NCBI GenBank assembly: GCA_025765615.1
Contig: JAIVFJ010000002.1
Span: forward strand, 62,001-126,000
DNA: 64,000 nucleotides
Direction of reading: 5' to 3'
From: Zopfochytrium polystomum
Lineage: Eukaryota > Chytridiomycota > Chytridiomycetes > Chytridiales > Chytridiaceae
Shown: piece by piece, positions 46,093 to 56,838 of the stretch
How the letters are laid out: every line of letters begins with the position of its first letter
How positions within the stretch are numbered: the stretch's first letter is position 1
Program-made: the position numbers and the translations under genes
Notes under the pieces: generated by a model
Seen by the model: only the letters and a program-made list of their open reading frames with translations
Told to the model about the DNA's origin: nothing
The model's database searches: none

Positions 46093-46672
46093 TGAAAAAT
46101 TTCTGCTTGACTCTGTCCAGCTCATCTTTCTGCCTCGTCAACTACTTAACACATGTTTTTGAGAACCTTTTGCGATTTTCAACTCAATGTCCCTCACTGC
46201 TTGTTGTTTGTTTGTGTTTCAACCTCTAAACGCGATTGCCTCATGTTGAATGTGACCAAATTATGGTCAGCGGCAAACGAAATCTCTTCCTGCGAAAACG
46301 AATAAAAAACTCGTTTCATTCACCGATTCCATGAAGCATTAAGCCTCAAAAGCTGGCATCGGTGCTCAATTTTGGTTTAAGTTTGAGGGACAACCGCTGG
46401 CGACTCTCAAAGGTGGCCTCTCCACAGCTTCTCCATTCCTCAGATCGCGGCCGCCTATCCAGTTGCCTACCATTCTCGGACTCTCGTTTGCGTTTGCTTG
46501 TTTTCAAGGGAATTTTTAGGTTGCCCTCACAGAACAAACAAGGCAGGAGGAAGGAAGGGAAAAACTTAAAAAATCTGCATTTGAAAGTTAACACCATGCA
46601 CCAGATCCCTTTATCTCTCAGTGTAAAAACACCTATTCAAGCCAGCGGTAAGAGAGAAAGCCTTTCGAAATA

Positions 46673-46745
46673 GGAGTGGTGGGCCATTCGAAAACGGAGC
46701 CTTTATTTACTCTTTTGGAAAACGAAGTGGGGAAAAGATTGAAGG
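46673..46745. repeat. Duplicated flank shared with 50398-50465
   Basis: GTGGGCCATTCGA, then a region with TTACTCTTTTGGAAAACGAA and GTGGGGAA, occurs here and again downstream of copy B. It lies on the same side (3') of the dead copy and of copy B, so the duplicated segment extended beyond the coding region. Confidence 0.8.
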
Positions 46746-46771
46746 GGTGTCCATTTGCCTTTTGGGCTCGT

Positions 46772-48471
46772 GACCAAAATGTTGTGGTATTCCACCAATG
46801 CAATAGGGATCCTCAATTTTGTCTCTCGCCAGCGGCAACGCGTTGCCGGAAGTTAGTGGAATTTATAATTGAAATTGAACTCCCCACCAGCCCATCGAGC
46901 GTGCCGGTCCACCTGGATCGACGGTGGCAGTGGGGGGTGAAGAAAACATTTTGATTTTGTCGAATCTGCAAGGAACCGGCAAGCGGCAACCGGCAAACCG
47001 CAGGTTTTTTTTGCTGGTTGTTGCCGGTCCCCGGCACCGGTCCTTTCTGGAAAATTCCGGTCAAAATTGAGCATCCCTAATATACGGTTCAGTAACAGCG
47101 TATGAGGAAGGGCCCACGGGGCAGGTGGGCATCGGGGAATACTCGGTATCGCTCAGGACACGTCGATCGTTGTCAATTTCGGTTGTCTGAGCAGACCGGC
47201 GCGTCTGCTCTGAGTCAAAGTAGTTGAATGGCGTCAAAATTAGCGAGGTGTGAGCTGTGTGCGGAAGGGTGTTCGAGATGTCTTGCGTGTTGGGCACGTG
47301 GTGCATACCGAAGGTAACTCACATAACAACGTCGGCACCGTCGACCGACTCTCCTACGTATTCGATGTGGAACAGGGCAACGCCGCGAGCTCCATCCGTT
47401 GCAATGCAGAAGGTCCAGTCGTTCCAAGACACATAGCGGTTGGTTGCGTCGACGGCATAGCGAGCGCCGTTTGGAGAAACACCGACAGGGCCTTTCTTGC
47501 TGTCGGATGCGGGTGTCGGAGCTCCTTGCTTGCTCGTGCTCGACCAAGAAGTCTCACTGTTCACTTTCTTTCCCTGAATGATTTTGCCGTTTTTTCAATC
47601 CGAGCGGAACACGTCCAGCGACGGCCAACTCTGAGCATTGTACCAAACTGCTTTTGTCGAATGCTTGCACTCATTACCAGTAAAGTCGAAGGCGATTTGC
47701 AGTCCTACAGGCAAAAATAGTGGCACCGGCACTTGGAACTTGAAAGTTCACCCAACCGAACCTGTCCTTTCCGTCACGGCTCAGGGGCGCAGCCGCCTCG
47801 TAAGCCAGAGTGGATCGACAATCGTAATACGAATATCCAAGAAGATCATCCGTTATGTCCGCAATCGAGGTCCTGGTTCTGGCTATGACGAACTCTTGCG
47901 ACGCGAGAATTGGAGTGTCGAAGGGGCAGCAGTTGTGGGGTCCGCCTAGTACGTATCCGTTGCCGTTGTCAAAGGCGAGACTGTGGTCTTGTTGGTGACG
48001 GGAACTGGACCGACTTTGTAAACTTGAAGAGGGGCCCTTTTGGCCAAAGTGATTGATGACGACTTTGGCGAAACGAGTGGGCGGGGTGGCGGGCCGCTAG
48101 GTAGGCGAGGGCGTCAGCCTTTTTCGGCCTGATCAACTCAATGGAGTGGATGTAGTTGTCCTTCACAGTGGCATTTTCGAAGGTGATCAAATTGAACCCG
48201 CGCGTCGAAGCGAAGAGGAAGCCGATGACACCGTCCGACTCTTCTTTGCTGAGATCAGCTATTAGAAGGAACTGAAAGAATCAGAAGTGAGCTTGTGTGA
48301 AATCTCGTGTCAAACGATAAACAAAAAGGCTTACTCCAATGTTGACTCGTGGGGTCAGCACAGATCGACTGCGACTCATCGCACCGCTCGAGAGGAGAGT
48401 GCCTCCCATGGACGCACTCCGGGTGACGCCGACGGTGGCAGAGCAAGCAGCAACGAGGTCAGCTTCGGCAT
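46772..48471 (-). pseudogene. Copper amine oxidase pseudogene with internal deletion, nonsense and frame breaks, and a transposon insertion
   Basis: The sequence is closest to copy B and the same orientation. The start region (48471) matches MPKLTSLLLAL but loses one C, which shifts the signal-peptide frame. Later parts are recognisable as FNL.TFENATVKDNYIHSIELIRPKKADALAYL, SLDVFRSD*KNGKII (TGG changed to TGA near 47597) and SKKGPVGVSPNGARYAVDATNRYVSWNDWTF. After ALFHIEYVGE the sequence jumps straight to SVDGADVV and MHHVPNTQDI, so the whole core with the catalytic Asp, topaquinone Tyr and the two-His copper motif is missing. The last codons are split by a 274-bp inverted-repeat element. It cannot make an active enzyme. 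Confidence 0.9.
46805..47078. mobile_element. 274-bp MITE-like element with 17-bp terminal inverted repeats
   Basis: The left end AGGGATCCTCAATTTTG and right end CAAAATTGAGCATCCCT are inverted repeats with one mismatch. AAT flanks both ends (46802-46804 and 47079-47081). Deleting the element plus one AAT restores the length seen in copy B at this position. No coding sequence lies inside. The ends resemble hAT-type AGGGATG ends, but the 3-bp target duplication is closer to PIF/Harbinger. Confidence 0.85.
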
Positions 48472-48479
48472 TTTCTGAA

Positions 48480-49006
48480 AGCTTGATTTGGTCGGCGACT
48501 ATTTGTTGGATGCAAACAGACCACGAAAAGCCATTTCCAATGTTTGTCCGCCAGATCTGTGGAAGATGTCTCCGTTATCTCCTTCCGGACGTTCGGAGTT
48601 GAAACGAGCAGAGACCGCCTCCGGCTGAGTAATGGACAGAATTGGGGAAATCGCGCCCGTTCCATGCACCGGTGGGCAAAGTGGGATTGTCGGCGTCTGA
48701 CGCAAAGGACAATTCCAAATATGGTGTCCTCCAGAATTTGAGACGAGTTTATTGGCACGCAAAGCAGCATTGGACTCTTATCGCAGGAGGCAGATTCTGG
48801 TATTTAAATCTCAACGAGATGCTCCAATCGGCTGCAGGTAGCAGCCGTTCATGTTTTGTTGCTGACGTAATTACATGCTTGTCGCTTGCAGAATGAAATG
48901 TTTATTAGAAGCTTCGGTTGGAGCGGTTAAGCAAACCATTCGGGCCTTCGGGCCACATCGTAAAGAAAGCAAACCGATTGCCGTGGTTGTGAATCCGACA
49001 CCACCA
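48480..49006. other. Interval within the duplicated block, no intact gene
   Basis: Lies upstream of the dead amine oxidase. Minus-strand open frames such as 48499-48762 show no recognisable content. Confidence 0.35.
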
Positions 49007-49137
49007 CGTGGACATCTTATTTGACTGCTGGTTGAACAGCGACGTATATGCAAGGGACTGAGGATGAGGCGGAAGAGTAGAACGAAATAGGTCCAATCCA
49101 AAATACGGTAAAACAACAGAGGGAGGAACTGTCAGCA
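49007..49137 (-). repeat. Fragment matching the 3' flank of the universal stress protein gene
   Basis: CGTGGACATCTTATTTGACT, GAGGATGAGGCGGAAGAG, TCCAATCCAAAAT and AGAGGGAGGAACTGTCAGC correspond in order to 53885-54016, just downstream of the intact stress-protein gene. Only the non-coding flank is represented here. Confidence 0.7.
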
Positions 49138-49334
49138 AACAGCCTTTAAGAAAAAATGGATAGAGGGGGGCTACACGTGTGGTGATTGTTGTGGGGGTTG
49201 CCCCAGTTCGGTCTTCAAGGTGCGGCTGTTTTGATGTTTCACTGCGGTAGCGCCAGCACTTTGCGGTTGAGAAACGAATTTCTTTCTATAATTATCTACT
49301 GTGAGGCCTTCCTCGAAAACGGGAGCAAATATAA

Positions 49335-49882
49335 ATGTGAGCAACGGCTATGAAGAACTGCACCACCGTGTGGGCATCTTGCTTAACTGCAAATTGGAAA
49401 CGAATTATACTGTGCAAGGGCGACAAAAATGGGTAGAAGGGGAAAAAAGCGTATCAAACCCAATTAGGGTAACCAAAAACAAACAGTGGGAGGAACAATC
49501 AGCGATCAACCCATGATCTTCTCATTCACCGTAGGGCGAGGAATAATAACTGGAACTTTGAGGAGGTGGACCAGGTTATCACTCACCGCTGCAAAGGCGA
49601 TGGGTCCCATAAGAAATGACAAAATTTGGACAACAATGGAACATCCACTCAACGACCAACACCAGGTCGGCCTTGATGTCTGCGGCCTGTTATGCGATTT
49701 TGTCGGATGTCACCGCGCAGTGCAACGCCACGCATGTACCTGCGAGATTGCTTGTCCCAATTGATTAGCAGACTGAAAGATCAAAGCAACGAGTAACAAC
49801 CTCTCACTGTGCTTGCTGAAACTTTTGCGGCAAAAAGCGCGTAGAAGGTCGTGGAATGGTATACGATGTCAGACTATACTGA
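49335..49882 (-). pseudogene. Degenerate copy of the universal stress protein 3' half and its flank
   Basis: 49335-49506 matches the flank at 53866-54018, and 49507-49882 matches the last exons at 54019-54430 (for example CCGCGCAGTGCRACGCCACGCATG and GAACTTTGAGGNGGTGGACCA). The segment that encodes the GSRGLGALKRAFLG nucleotide motif in the intact gene is missing or replaced, and exon 1 is absent. At about 49883 the match breaks and directly abuts a copper amine oxidase 3' remnant in the opposite orientation. Confidence 0.8.
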
Positions 49883-49884
49883 TT

Positions 49885-50230
49885 AAATCTCACGAGCAGA
49901 CCGCACCATCGAGAATGACTCAGTCGACCCCGAAGGTGTCATCACCAGACCAAACCGTCTCTGATATCCATCTCTCTCGTGAACCTAACTCCACACACAC
50001 TTACTGATCCATATACACTGGCTTTGAGGATTACCGCTACGTCTTGTGAAAGTTCCACGAGGCATAATCGCATTTCTTCTTGACTCTGTCAATCACCACT
50101 ATCAAGCCTATGCATCAACTGAAGACATGCTGCTGTTGCACTTTTGAACTCAATCGCTTTTCGTCAAGGTTCTTTGTTGCAATCCTCTAAACGCGATTGT
50201 GACCAAAATAAAGCCAGTGGCAATGCGAAG
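49885..50230 (+). pseudogene. 3' remnant of a copper amine oxidase (copy A type)
   Basis: The segment GAGCAGACC...GACTCAGTCGA...GGTGTCATCA, then GTGAACCTMACTCC and ACTGGCTTTGAGGA, matches the last 60 codons of copy A in the same orientation. The match continues into its 3' UTR (CTTGACTCTGTC, CTCTAAACGCGATTG, TGTGACCAAA). The frame is broken and no upstream domain is present. Confidence 0.8.
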
Positions 50231-50585
50231 CATTGAACTTGCGAAGGCGAACTTTCTAGCTGCTCTCTGTTTAGTTTGTGGTTTGCTTGTTACTGACCGT
50301 CCTCTCTTTCATGCTTTTCAGAGCGGGAAGTTCTGTGCTTGGGGTAGAAGTTGACGAAAGCGCAGAACAACAGCATTTCTGACGCCGCAAGCACGAGTAG
50401 TGGGCCATTCGAGGCGGAGATTTTAGTTACTCTTTTGGAAAACGAAGTGGGGAAGAGGTTTGAGATAGTGGGTGCAAATCAAAAGTGATGTCCAAAGTGG
50501 GAACAGAATGCAAACAAGCAAGTGCATTGAAGAGAAAAATTGACATAGATGCAAGAAAGAGGTCGTGAGCTTCTAATTTTGGTCC

Positions 50586-53032
50586 TCACGCCCTACGAGG
50601 ACCTTTGACCAAAATGTTGTGGTAGTCCACCAATCCAATGAACGGTTCAGTAACAGCGTATGAGGTGAGGTTCACGAAGCAGGTGGGCATCGGAGAATAC
50701 TCGGTAGTGTTCAGAACACCTCCCACGTTGGCAACTTCAATGGTCTGAGCAGAGCGACGCGTCTGCTCCGAGTCAAAGTAGTTGAATGGCGTCAAAATAA
50801 GCGAGGTGTGAGCTGTGTGGGCGAGGGTGTTTGGGATGTCCTGGGTGTTGGGCACGTGGTGCATGCCGAGTGTAACCCAAGTAACAATATCGGCACCGTC
50901 GACCGACTCGCCGTCCAAAAAGTCCTCAAAGTTGACCAGTGGCTTGTTGTTGGATTCCTGGTTGAACTCGTCGGAGGAGTACGACTCCGAGTCCTTCTGG
51001 ACCGTCACCGCCAAGTCCGTTTTGGCCCACTTTGCCGCATTGGTCATCCACTGCGACTTGCCGGTGATGGCCTGGCGGATACCGTTTGCGATGATTCGGT
51101 ATCCGCGAGGCTCACCCCATTTGTTCTTCTTGTTTCTGTTGGATGCAATGAACATGCGCTGTCCGTTCTCGGACCACGACAAGGCCGTCTCAGTTGGGAC
51201 GTAGCTGCGCTTGATGCCCATAGTGTTGGGGGTGGTGCCGACGCGGCGGGAGGAAGGGAACCAATATTCCGGGATGTTCGCGTCCATCTGAACAACGTTG
51301 ATCTCCTCGAGCGAGTTTGTCGTGTCGCCAGCAACATCCAGGTCAACCTTGATGTGCATGACGTGGTCGTGCATTGAGCCGTGAAGCACATCGTGGATCC
51401 GGAAACCCTTGTCGTCCTCGGCGTCGGTGTAATAGGCTGCCTGAAGGTATCCCGAAGCCGAGATGCTGTACTCGATGGTGCCGTCAAAGTGAAACATGTA
51501 GTCGATGATGTAGTCGTAGTTGCCGATGGTGGCGATGGAGCGGACGACCAGCACTATGTCCTTTGTTGACGTCACCTTGCTGGATCCACCGAACCCGCCT
51601 TCAATGTGGCGAGAAATGGGGCGGCCGGTGTCCATCTCGAAAATGGCGATGGAGCTTGGATGGATGTAAGTATGGCCGTCGTAGTTGGTCCACGAGTCAA
51701 GGAATGTGGCACCATAAGGCACGTCGTAGCCTTCAAGGAGTTGATTCAAGTTCCGACCAAAGCCGTAGTACGCGTCAAGATACACCGTGCTAAGCTGAAC
51801 TGGGCTGTTCCCGGCATATTGGGCGATAGCCTCCTGCAGACCGATTTCGTACACAACCCGCTCACCTGCGTACTCGATGGCGAATAGGGCAACGCCGCGA
51901 GCTCCATCGGTTGCGATGTAGAAGGTCCAGTCGTTCCAGGACACATAGCGGTTGGTTGTGTCGACGCCATAGCGAGCGCCGTTTGGAGAAACACCAACAG
52001 GGCCCTTCTTGCTGTCGGATGCGGGTGTCGGGCCTCCTTGTTTGCTCGTGCTCGTCCAAGATGCTTCGCTGCTAACTTTCTTTCCGCGAGTAATGTTGCC
52101 ACTTTTCCAAGCGGAGCGGAATGCGTCCAGCGACGGCCAACTCTGAGCATTGTACCAAACTCCTTTTGCCGAATGCTTGCTGGGATCATTACCAGTAAAG
52201 TCGAAAGCAATCTGCAATCCAACAGGCAAAATGGTAGCACCGGCACTTGGAACTTGAAAGTTCACCCAACCGAACCTGTCCTTTCCGTCACGGCCGAGGG
52301 GTGCGGCTGTCTCGTAAGCCAGAGTGGATCGATTGTCGCTCGGGCCGTAATACGAATATCCAAGAAGATCATCTGTGATGTCCGCAATCGAGGCCATCGT
52401 TCTGGAAATAACGAAATCTTGCAATGCAAATGTTGGGCCATCGCCAGGTCCGCAGTTGAAGGAGCGCGTGGGGTCCGCCTTGTACATTTCCGTCGTCAAA
52501 GGCGAGATTGTGGTCTTGTTGGTGACGGGAACTGGACCGACTTTGTAAAACTTGAAGACTGGGTCCTTTTGGCCAAAGTGATTGATGACGACTTTGGCGT
52601 AACGAGTGGGCGGGGTGGCGGGCGCGCCGCTCAGGTAGGCGAGGGCGTCAGCCTTTTTCGGCCTGATCAGCTCAATGGAGTGGATGTAGTTGTCCGACAC
52701 GGTAGCGTTCTCGACGGCGGTCAGATTGAGCCCGCGCGTCGAAGCGAAGAGGAAGCCGATGACACCGTCCGACTCTTCTTTACTGAGATCAGCTATGAGA
52801 AGGAACCGCAAGAATCAGGAGTGGGTTTGTATGAAATCTCGCGTCAATGCTTTAAAAAGGGAGACTTACTCCAGATGTTGACTCGTGGAGCCGTCACAGA
52901 CGCACTGGTGGGGTCGGCACAGGTCGACTGCAACTCAGCGCGCCGCTCGAGGGTAGAGCGCCTCCCATGGACGTACTCCAGGGTGACGCCGACTGTGGCG
53001 AGAGCAAGTAGCAACGAGGTCAGCCTCGGCAT
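50586..53032 (-). CDS. Secreted copper amine oxidase, copy B
   Basis: Two exons (53032-52870 and 52792-50586) encode about 789 residues, close to copy A throughout. The signal peptide is MPRLTSLLLALATVGVTLEYVHG. Topaquinone forms from the Tyr of IGNYDYIIDY (Tyr 480). The catalytic Asp is in TVYLDAYYGFG and the copper ligands in HGSMHDHVMHIKVDLDVAG and LGMHHVPNTQDIPN. All are intact, so an active extracellular amine oxidase releasing H2O2 is expected. The intron (77 nt, GTAAGT...CATAG) is in the same position and phase as in copy A. Copy B is in inverted orientation to copy A, and its 3' flank shares sequence with the flank of the dead copy. It is the closest relative and probable parent of that pseudogene. 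Confidence 0.94.
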
Positions 53033-54016
53033 TTTCTAACGAGTTGTTGGTGGGAAAGCGCCTGTTTGGGTCGGCGGCCATTTTATGGGGCGAAAGGGTT
53101 GAACGGCTGCCGAAGAAAAAAAAAAAAATCGCCTGCTTGTATCTCGGCTCCAAATTTGGTTTCGCCCCAGATTTGGCGAAAATAATTGTCTCCGCTAAAC
53201 ATATCTGGTTCCGTCGCTTCCAGACTGCACGGAAATGTAGTGCTCGATTGAGAATAATTAATTTAGAAGACAGAGTGCGCCGCTCCCTTGCAGTGGCTTT
53301 TAAATCCGTTGAGAAACAAATTAGGGAAGAGGGGATTGATTAGCTTTTTTTGGGTTCCTATCACTATTGTTTGTGCAGATGCGTGGTTCGGGTTGTGCGA
53401 TTGGGGCTTTCTGTCGTCAGTGAATTTATATTTAAACATGCCGATTCTCCGGGGTAAGGATGTTTGTACTACCCTATCTCTCTATCTCTCTCTGTGCGGC
53501 CGTTGTTCGTTGTTGGAGGGCGGGTGATTCCTGCCGACACATATGGGATAATTCCATCTTTGGAGTCTTTCGGAGTTGAAGGCAGGCGTGGCGGCATCCA
53601 CGAGTTCCAACGTTGAGAGTAGTTGCTTCGCTCATAATATCCAAAGCATAAATCCTCTCTGTTCTATTGTCGCCGTAAGCCGGAAGAGCCGGAAGAGCTA
53701 GGGAAGAGAATAGACTTCTCAGTTCAGATTACGGCCGTTAATATTTATTTTGCTGATGCAGCGCCAACACTTCCGTCGCTTGGGCAACGCTATTTTACTT
53801 TCTGAAGCTTGAAGTTGCTATGTTGGGCCGTCCCCGAGCAGCGAGCAAATTGCGTGAAGCCAATGGCTATGAAGAACTGCACCACCAAGTGGGCATCTTA
53901 TTTGACTGCAAGTGGAAACGAAATATATACGGGCGAATGAGGATGGGCCAGAAGAGAAAAAAAAACCGATCAAATCCAAAATTGGGTAACCCAATAAACA
54001 GAGGAACAGTCAGCGA
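53033..54016. other. Interval between copy B and the universal stress protein gene
   Basis: Holds the copy B promoter (a CATAAAATGG TATA-like element about 45 bp upstream of its ATG) and the 3' flank of the stress-protein gene, which recurs at 49007 and 49335. It also contains an A run near 53116-53127 and a short CT repeat near 53480-53495. No gene is seen. Confidence 0.45.
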
Positions 54017-54752
54017 TCAACCCTTGATTTTCTCATCCTCCGAAGGGCGAGGAATCAGAACTGGAACTTTGAGGTGGTGGACCAGGTAATCACTCACGGC
54101 TGTATCGCAAAGGAGGTGGGTCCAATTAGTTATGTAAAACCCTGGACACAAAATGAAACACTCACAGCCGAGGAAGGCCCTCTTCAAGGCGCCGAGCCCA
54201 CGCGAACCGACAATCAGCATATCGGCCTTGATGTCTTCGACCTTGTATGCGATTTCGTCGCGGGGATCACCGCGCAGTGCGACGCCACGCATGTTGTATC
54301 TGCGAGATTGTAGTGATCAGCCGACTGAACGATGAAATCAAACGATAAACGCCCCTCACTTGTTTGCTGGAACTTTCGCGGCAAACGCGCGCAGAAGATC
54401 GTGGGATTCCTTTCGGTTCTGAGATATTCGATGTTCGATGTTAGAATACGCAGGAAGACCGCCCAAGCAAACTCACCGCAGTCTCCATCTCCTCAAACTC
54501 CTTTGAGTAGTCGACGTACAGAGTGCCGTAAACAGCCGGAATGGAGACGACAGGGCGGACGTTCAGGAGGACAATCTGGTCGGTCTCTGGCCGGATGATG
54601 TTCTGGATGGCCCAGTTGAAGGCGTATTCGGAGTAAGACGAAGAGTCGACGGCGATGGCGATGGTGCGGGTCGGGGCCGAGTGGGACTCGTGCGGCTCGA
54701 CGACGTCCTCGTGGATGCTTGGGGCGGGGGCAGCGGGAGCGGTAGCAGCCAT
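54017..54752 (-). CDS. Universal stress protein (UspA family, ATP-binding type)
   Basis: Four exons encode a single Usp domain with an N-terminal Ala/Pro-rich extension. Exon 1 has TRTIAIAVDSSSYSEYAFNWAIQNII and DQIVLLNVRPV. Later exons read ESHDLLRAFAAKVPANK, then YNMRGVALRGDPRDEIAYKVEDIKADMLIVGSRGLGALKRAFLG, then SVSDYLVHHLKVPVLIPRP. After splicing, the G-x2-G-x9-G-S motif (GSRGLGALKRAFLGS) is complete, which marks the ATP-binding class. Universal stress proteins in fungi are soluble and linked to stress survival; the precise role is unknown. Partial copies of this gene's 3' end lie 4-5 kb away among the amine oxidase copies, so the two genes were duplicated together. Confidence 0.92.
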
Positions 54753-54805
54753 TTTCAAAGTTGATTGTTGGTAAGGGTCGGCAGCTGATGGGGTTTGCGA
54801 GCGCG

Positions 54806-54806
<1 letters not shown>

Positions 54807-54838
<32 letters not shown>
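54807..54838 (+). repeat. (GCTT)8 microsatellite in the stress-protein 5' region
   Basis: Eight perfect GCTT units, 55 bp upstream of the stress-protein start codon. A related TTGCTTGC cluster lies near 55030-55050. Likely slippage-prone promoter or 5' UTR sequence. Confidence 0.85.
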
Positions 54839-54839
<1 letters not shown>

Positions 54840-55247
54840 ATTTATGTGTGTTTGTGTGGCGATTCTTGCTGTGCCTGCGCTCTCTCTCTTTTTATTTGTG
54901 GCGCGCGAGAAAGCGAGAAAGGCCATGACGACAGCTGACATGTCGGTCGCGTGTGACTCTTTTCGGGAATCCGGCCTGCAACTGCTACCTCTGACTCACT
55001 GCCCGTCATTCATTCATTCGGCCCCCCCCTTGCTTGCGTGCTTGCTTGCTGCGTTGCTCGCGGGTGACATGGTGGCGGCGAGAGAGACCGCCCGACCTGA
55101 CTGTCGGAAAATAAAATATTATTGCGACCACCCCAACTCGGAGGAACTCGCAAAGCTTAAACTGTCCCACGTGACTGGCCATGGCTTAATACGCGCTCAT
55201 TCGTTTTTGTAGTGCTTACAGTAAGTAGTTCCCAAGCGAGGAACCCA

Positions 55248-56327
55248 TCAGTGACGAAGCACGTCGTAAAATCCCCTCATGTCCATGAGGGCTGCCTGAA
55301 CTGCTATCATCACCCTCCGGTTCCCACACTCTTTGGAGCCGTCGAAACCGCCTCGAAGTACCAGCTCCGTTCCGGCTTCATCTTTCCCAAATGAGGCCGC
55401 CACCGCCTCAAAAACGCCCTGGATGATCGCGTCTTCAACGGGGCGCACCGGACTCCAAACAATTGTCCACAGCAAGTTCTCGGCCAACTTGCGCGCTCGG
55501 GGACATTCCCCTCTCTCGTGTCGTGCCTTGGCGACTCCGTCCGTGCCACTTGCCTTCGGATTGTCGCATATGCAGGACAGTAGCGGAAGGGCCGAGGCGA
55601 GTATTGGAGCCGACGCCGTTGCTGCTGCGAACTGCATCGGGAAAAGGAGCGCACCACCGCGCGGAGAGCTCAAACCGCCCTGCGCGGGATGCAGCCAATC
55701 CTCAACAACGGGCGCGAGGCTGGCGAGAGCTTCGCGGAGCCTGATCTTCGTCGCAGAGGAGTAGCTGACCAGTGTAAGGACTGGTGGCCGATCTGGCGAG
55801 TGCGAGACATACGCGAGTTGGCGGTTCGTTGGCGCCACCGAACCGTCCTCGTGCCCTTCGTCGCTGACAATCCCACCTCCTCTGGCTGGCCTGACAGGAT
55901 GCACCGGTTGGAGAATCGAGTCGGCGACAGCAAGGGTGAATCCGTGGATACGGATCGCCGCGCGCCAGTAAGAGGCAGATGGGAAGTGGGCGAGATGGAC
56001 AGTATCGATGTCGGCGCTGGAGAGTGCGAGGTTGGCGTGGGCGAATGTCGGGTTTGGTAGAAGGTGCGAAACGATGCGCTCGCGCACGTCGCGGCTCGTC
56101 AGCGACAGTGGAAGGAGGAGGGAGTGGGGGTGCAAAAACTGCAGGACGGTTTCCAGCAGCTCGAAGGGTAATCTGGCCCTTCTGCTGGGAGTTCGCCTGT
56201 GCGTTGCGGCTGTGGCGGTGTTGGCAGCGGCCATTTTCGACACCGATGTCTCTCCCATTTTGTTTTTACTTTTTACTTTTTCATCCTGCCAAGCCCCACC
56301 AAAAGCGTCTTGGGAAGTTGAGAGCAT
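55248..56327 (-). CDS. F-box-like hypothetical protein
   Basis: One exon of 359 residues. Residues 50-85 (RLPFELLETVLQFLHPHSLLLPLSLTSRDVRERIVSHLL) fit an F-box: Leu-Pro start, alternating Leu, and a 'LTSRDVRERI' second helix. F-box proteins bring substrates to SCF ubiquitin ligases through Skp1. The rest has no Kelch, WD40 or leucine-rich repeats; it is Ala/Arg/Pro-rich with NRQLAYVSHSPDRPPVLTLVSY and LLWTIVWSPVRPVEDAIIQGVFEAVAASFG. It may represent a lineage-specific family. The first ATG (56327) is used; in-frame ATGs at 56258 and 56234 are equally possible and still precede the F-box. Confidence 0.65.
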   Translation of the reverse strand: MLSTSQDAFGGAWQDEKVKSKNKMGETSVSKMAAANTATAATHRRTPSRRARLPFELLETVLQFLHPHSLLLPLSLTSRDVRERIVSHLLPNPTFAHANLALSSADIDTVHLAHFPSASYWRAAIRIHGFTLAVADSILQPVHPVRPARGGGIVSDEGHEDGSVAPTNRQLAYVSHSPDRPPVLTLVSYSSATKIRLREALASLAPVVEDWLHPAQGGLSSPRGGALLFPMQFAAATASAPILASALPLLSCICDNPKASGTDGVAKARHERGECPRARKLAENLLWTIVWSPVRPVEDAIIQGVFEAVAASFGKDEAGTELVLRGGFDGSKECGNRRVMIAVQAALMDMRGFYDVLRH

Positions 56328-56838
56328 CCATACTCAGCCATACGTAGCTGCCATTTTATATAGAGGCTCATTATTCTCCGTATCCTCTCCGATCCATCGG
56401 GTCGATGCGCTTTGAAATTCGTGAATCGTGAAAGAAAGTGCCCAAGGTAAATCGGTGTCGTCAAGTCCAGGATTTTGCACCTTCTTTAGCGCTTCCCAGC
56501 TAGGTCAAGTGTCGTCCCGTTGTCAGAACTCTGGTCGAAAAATCGCCGATAGATCAAATGTAAACAGGTGGACACGGAGGAAGTCGCTGAGCGTTTGTTA
56601 CGAAGGTTTGATCCTTGGTGCAGCAAAAGCTATCGGCGAGATAGGACACAGCGTTGACATGCTGTGGGAGCCCGCTCGCTCGTTTGCGCGGAATTCTTCA
56701 GGGGAGCTAGCTGGCCGGACTGGTCAAATCAATACCGGAAAGTTTTTAATGGGGAGTTGTAGTTAAGGTCATTCTTCACCGTATTCACACTTCTAATTGA
56801 GAAATCTACGACACGAACAGAATCAAATAATCAAACAG
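56328..56838. other. Intergenic interval, no gene seen
   Basis: Promoter side of the F-box-like gene and 3' side of the AA8 gene. No conserved frame, repeat or RNA gene is recognised. Confidence 0.4.

Noticed and set aside
46794..47088. hAT transposon with 8-bp target duplication
   Set aside because: The 8 bp on the two sides do not match; the empty-site comparison with copy B fits a 3-bp AAT duplication.
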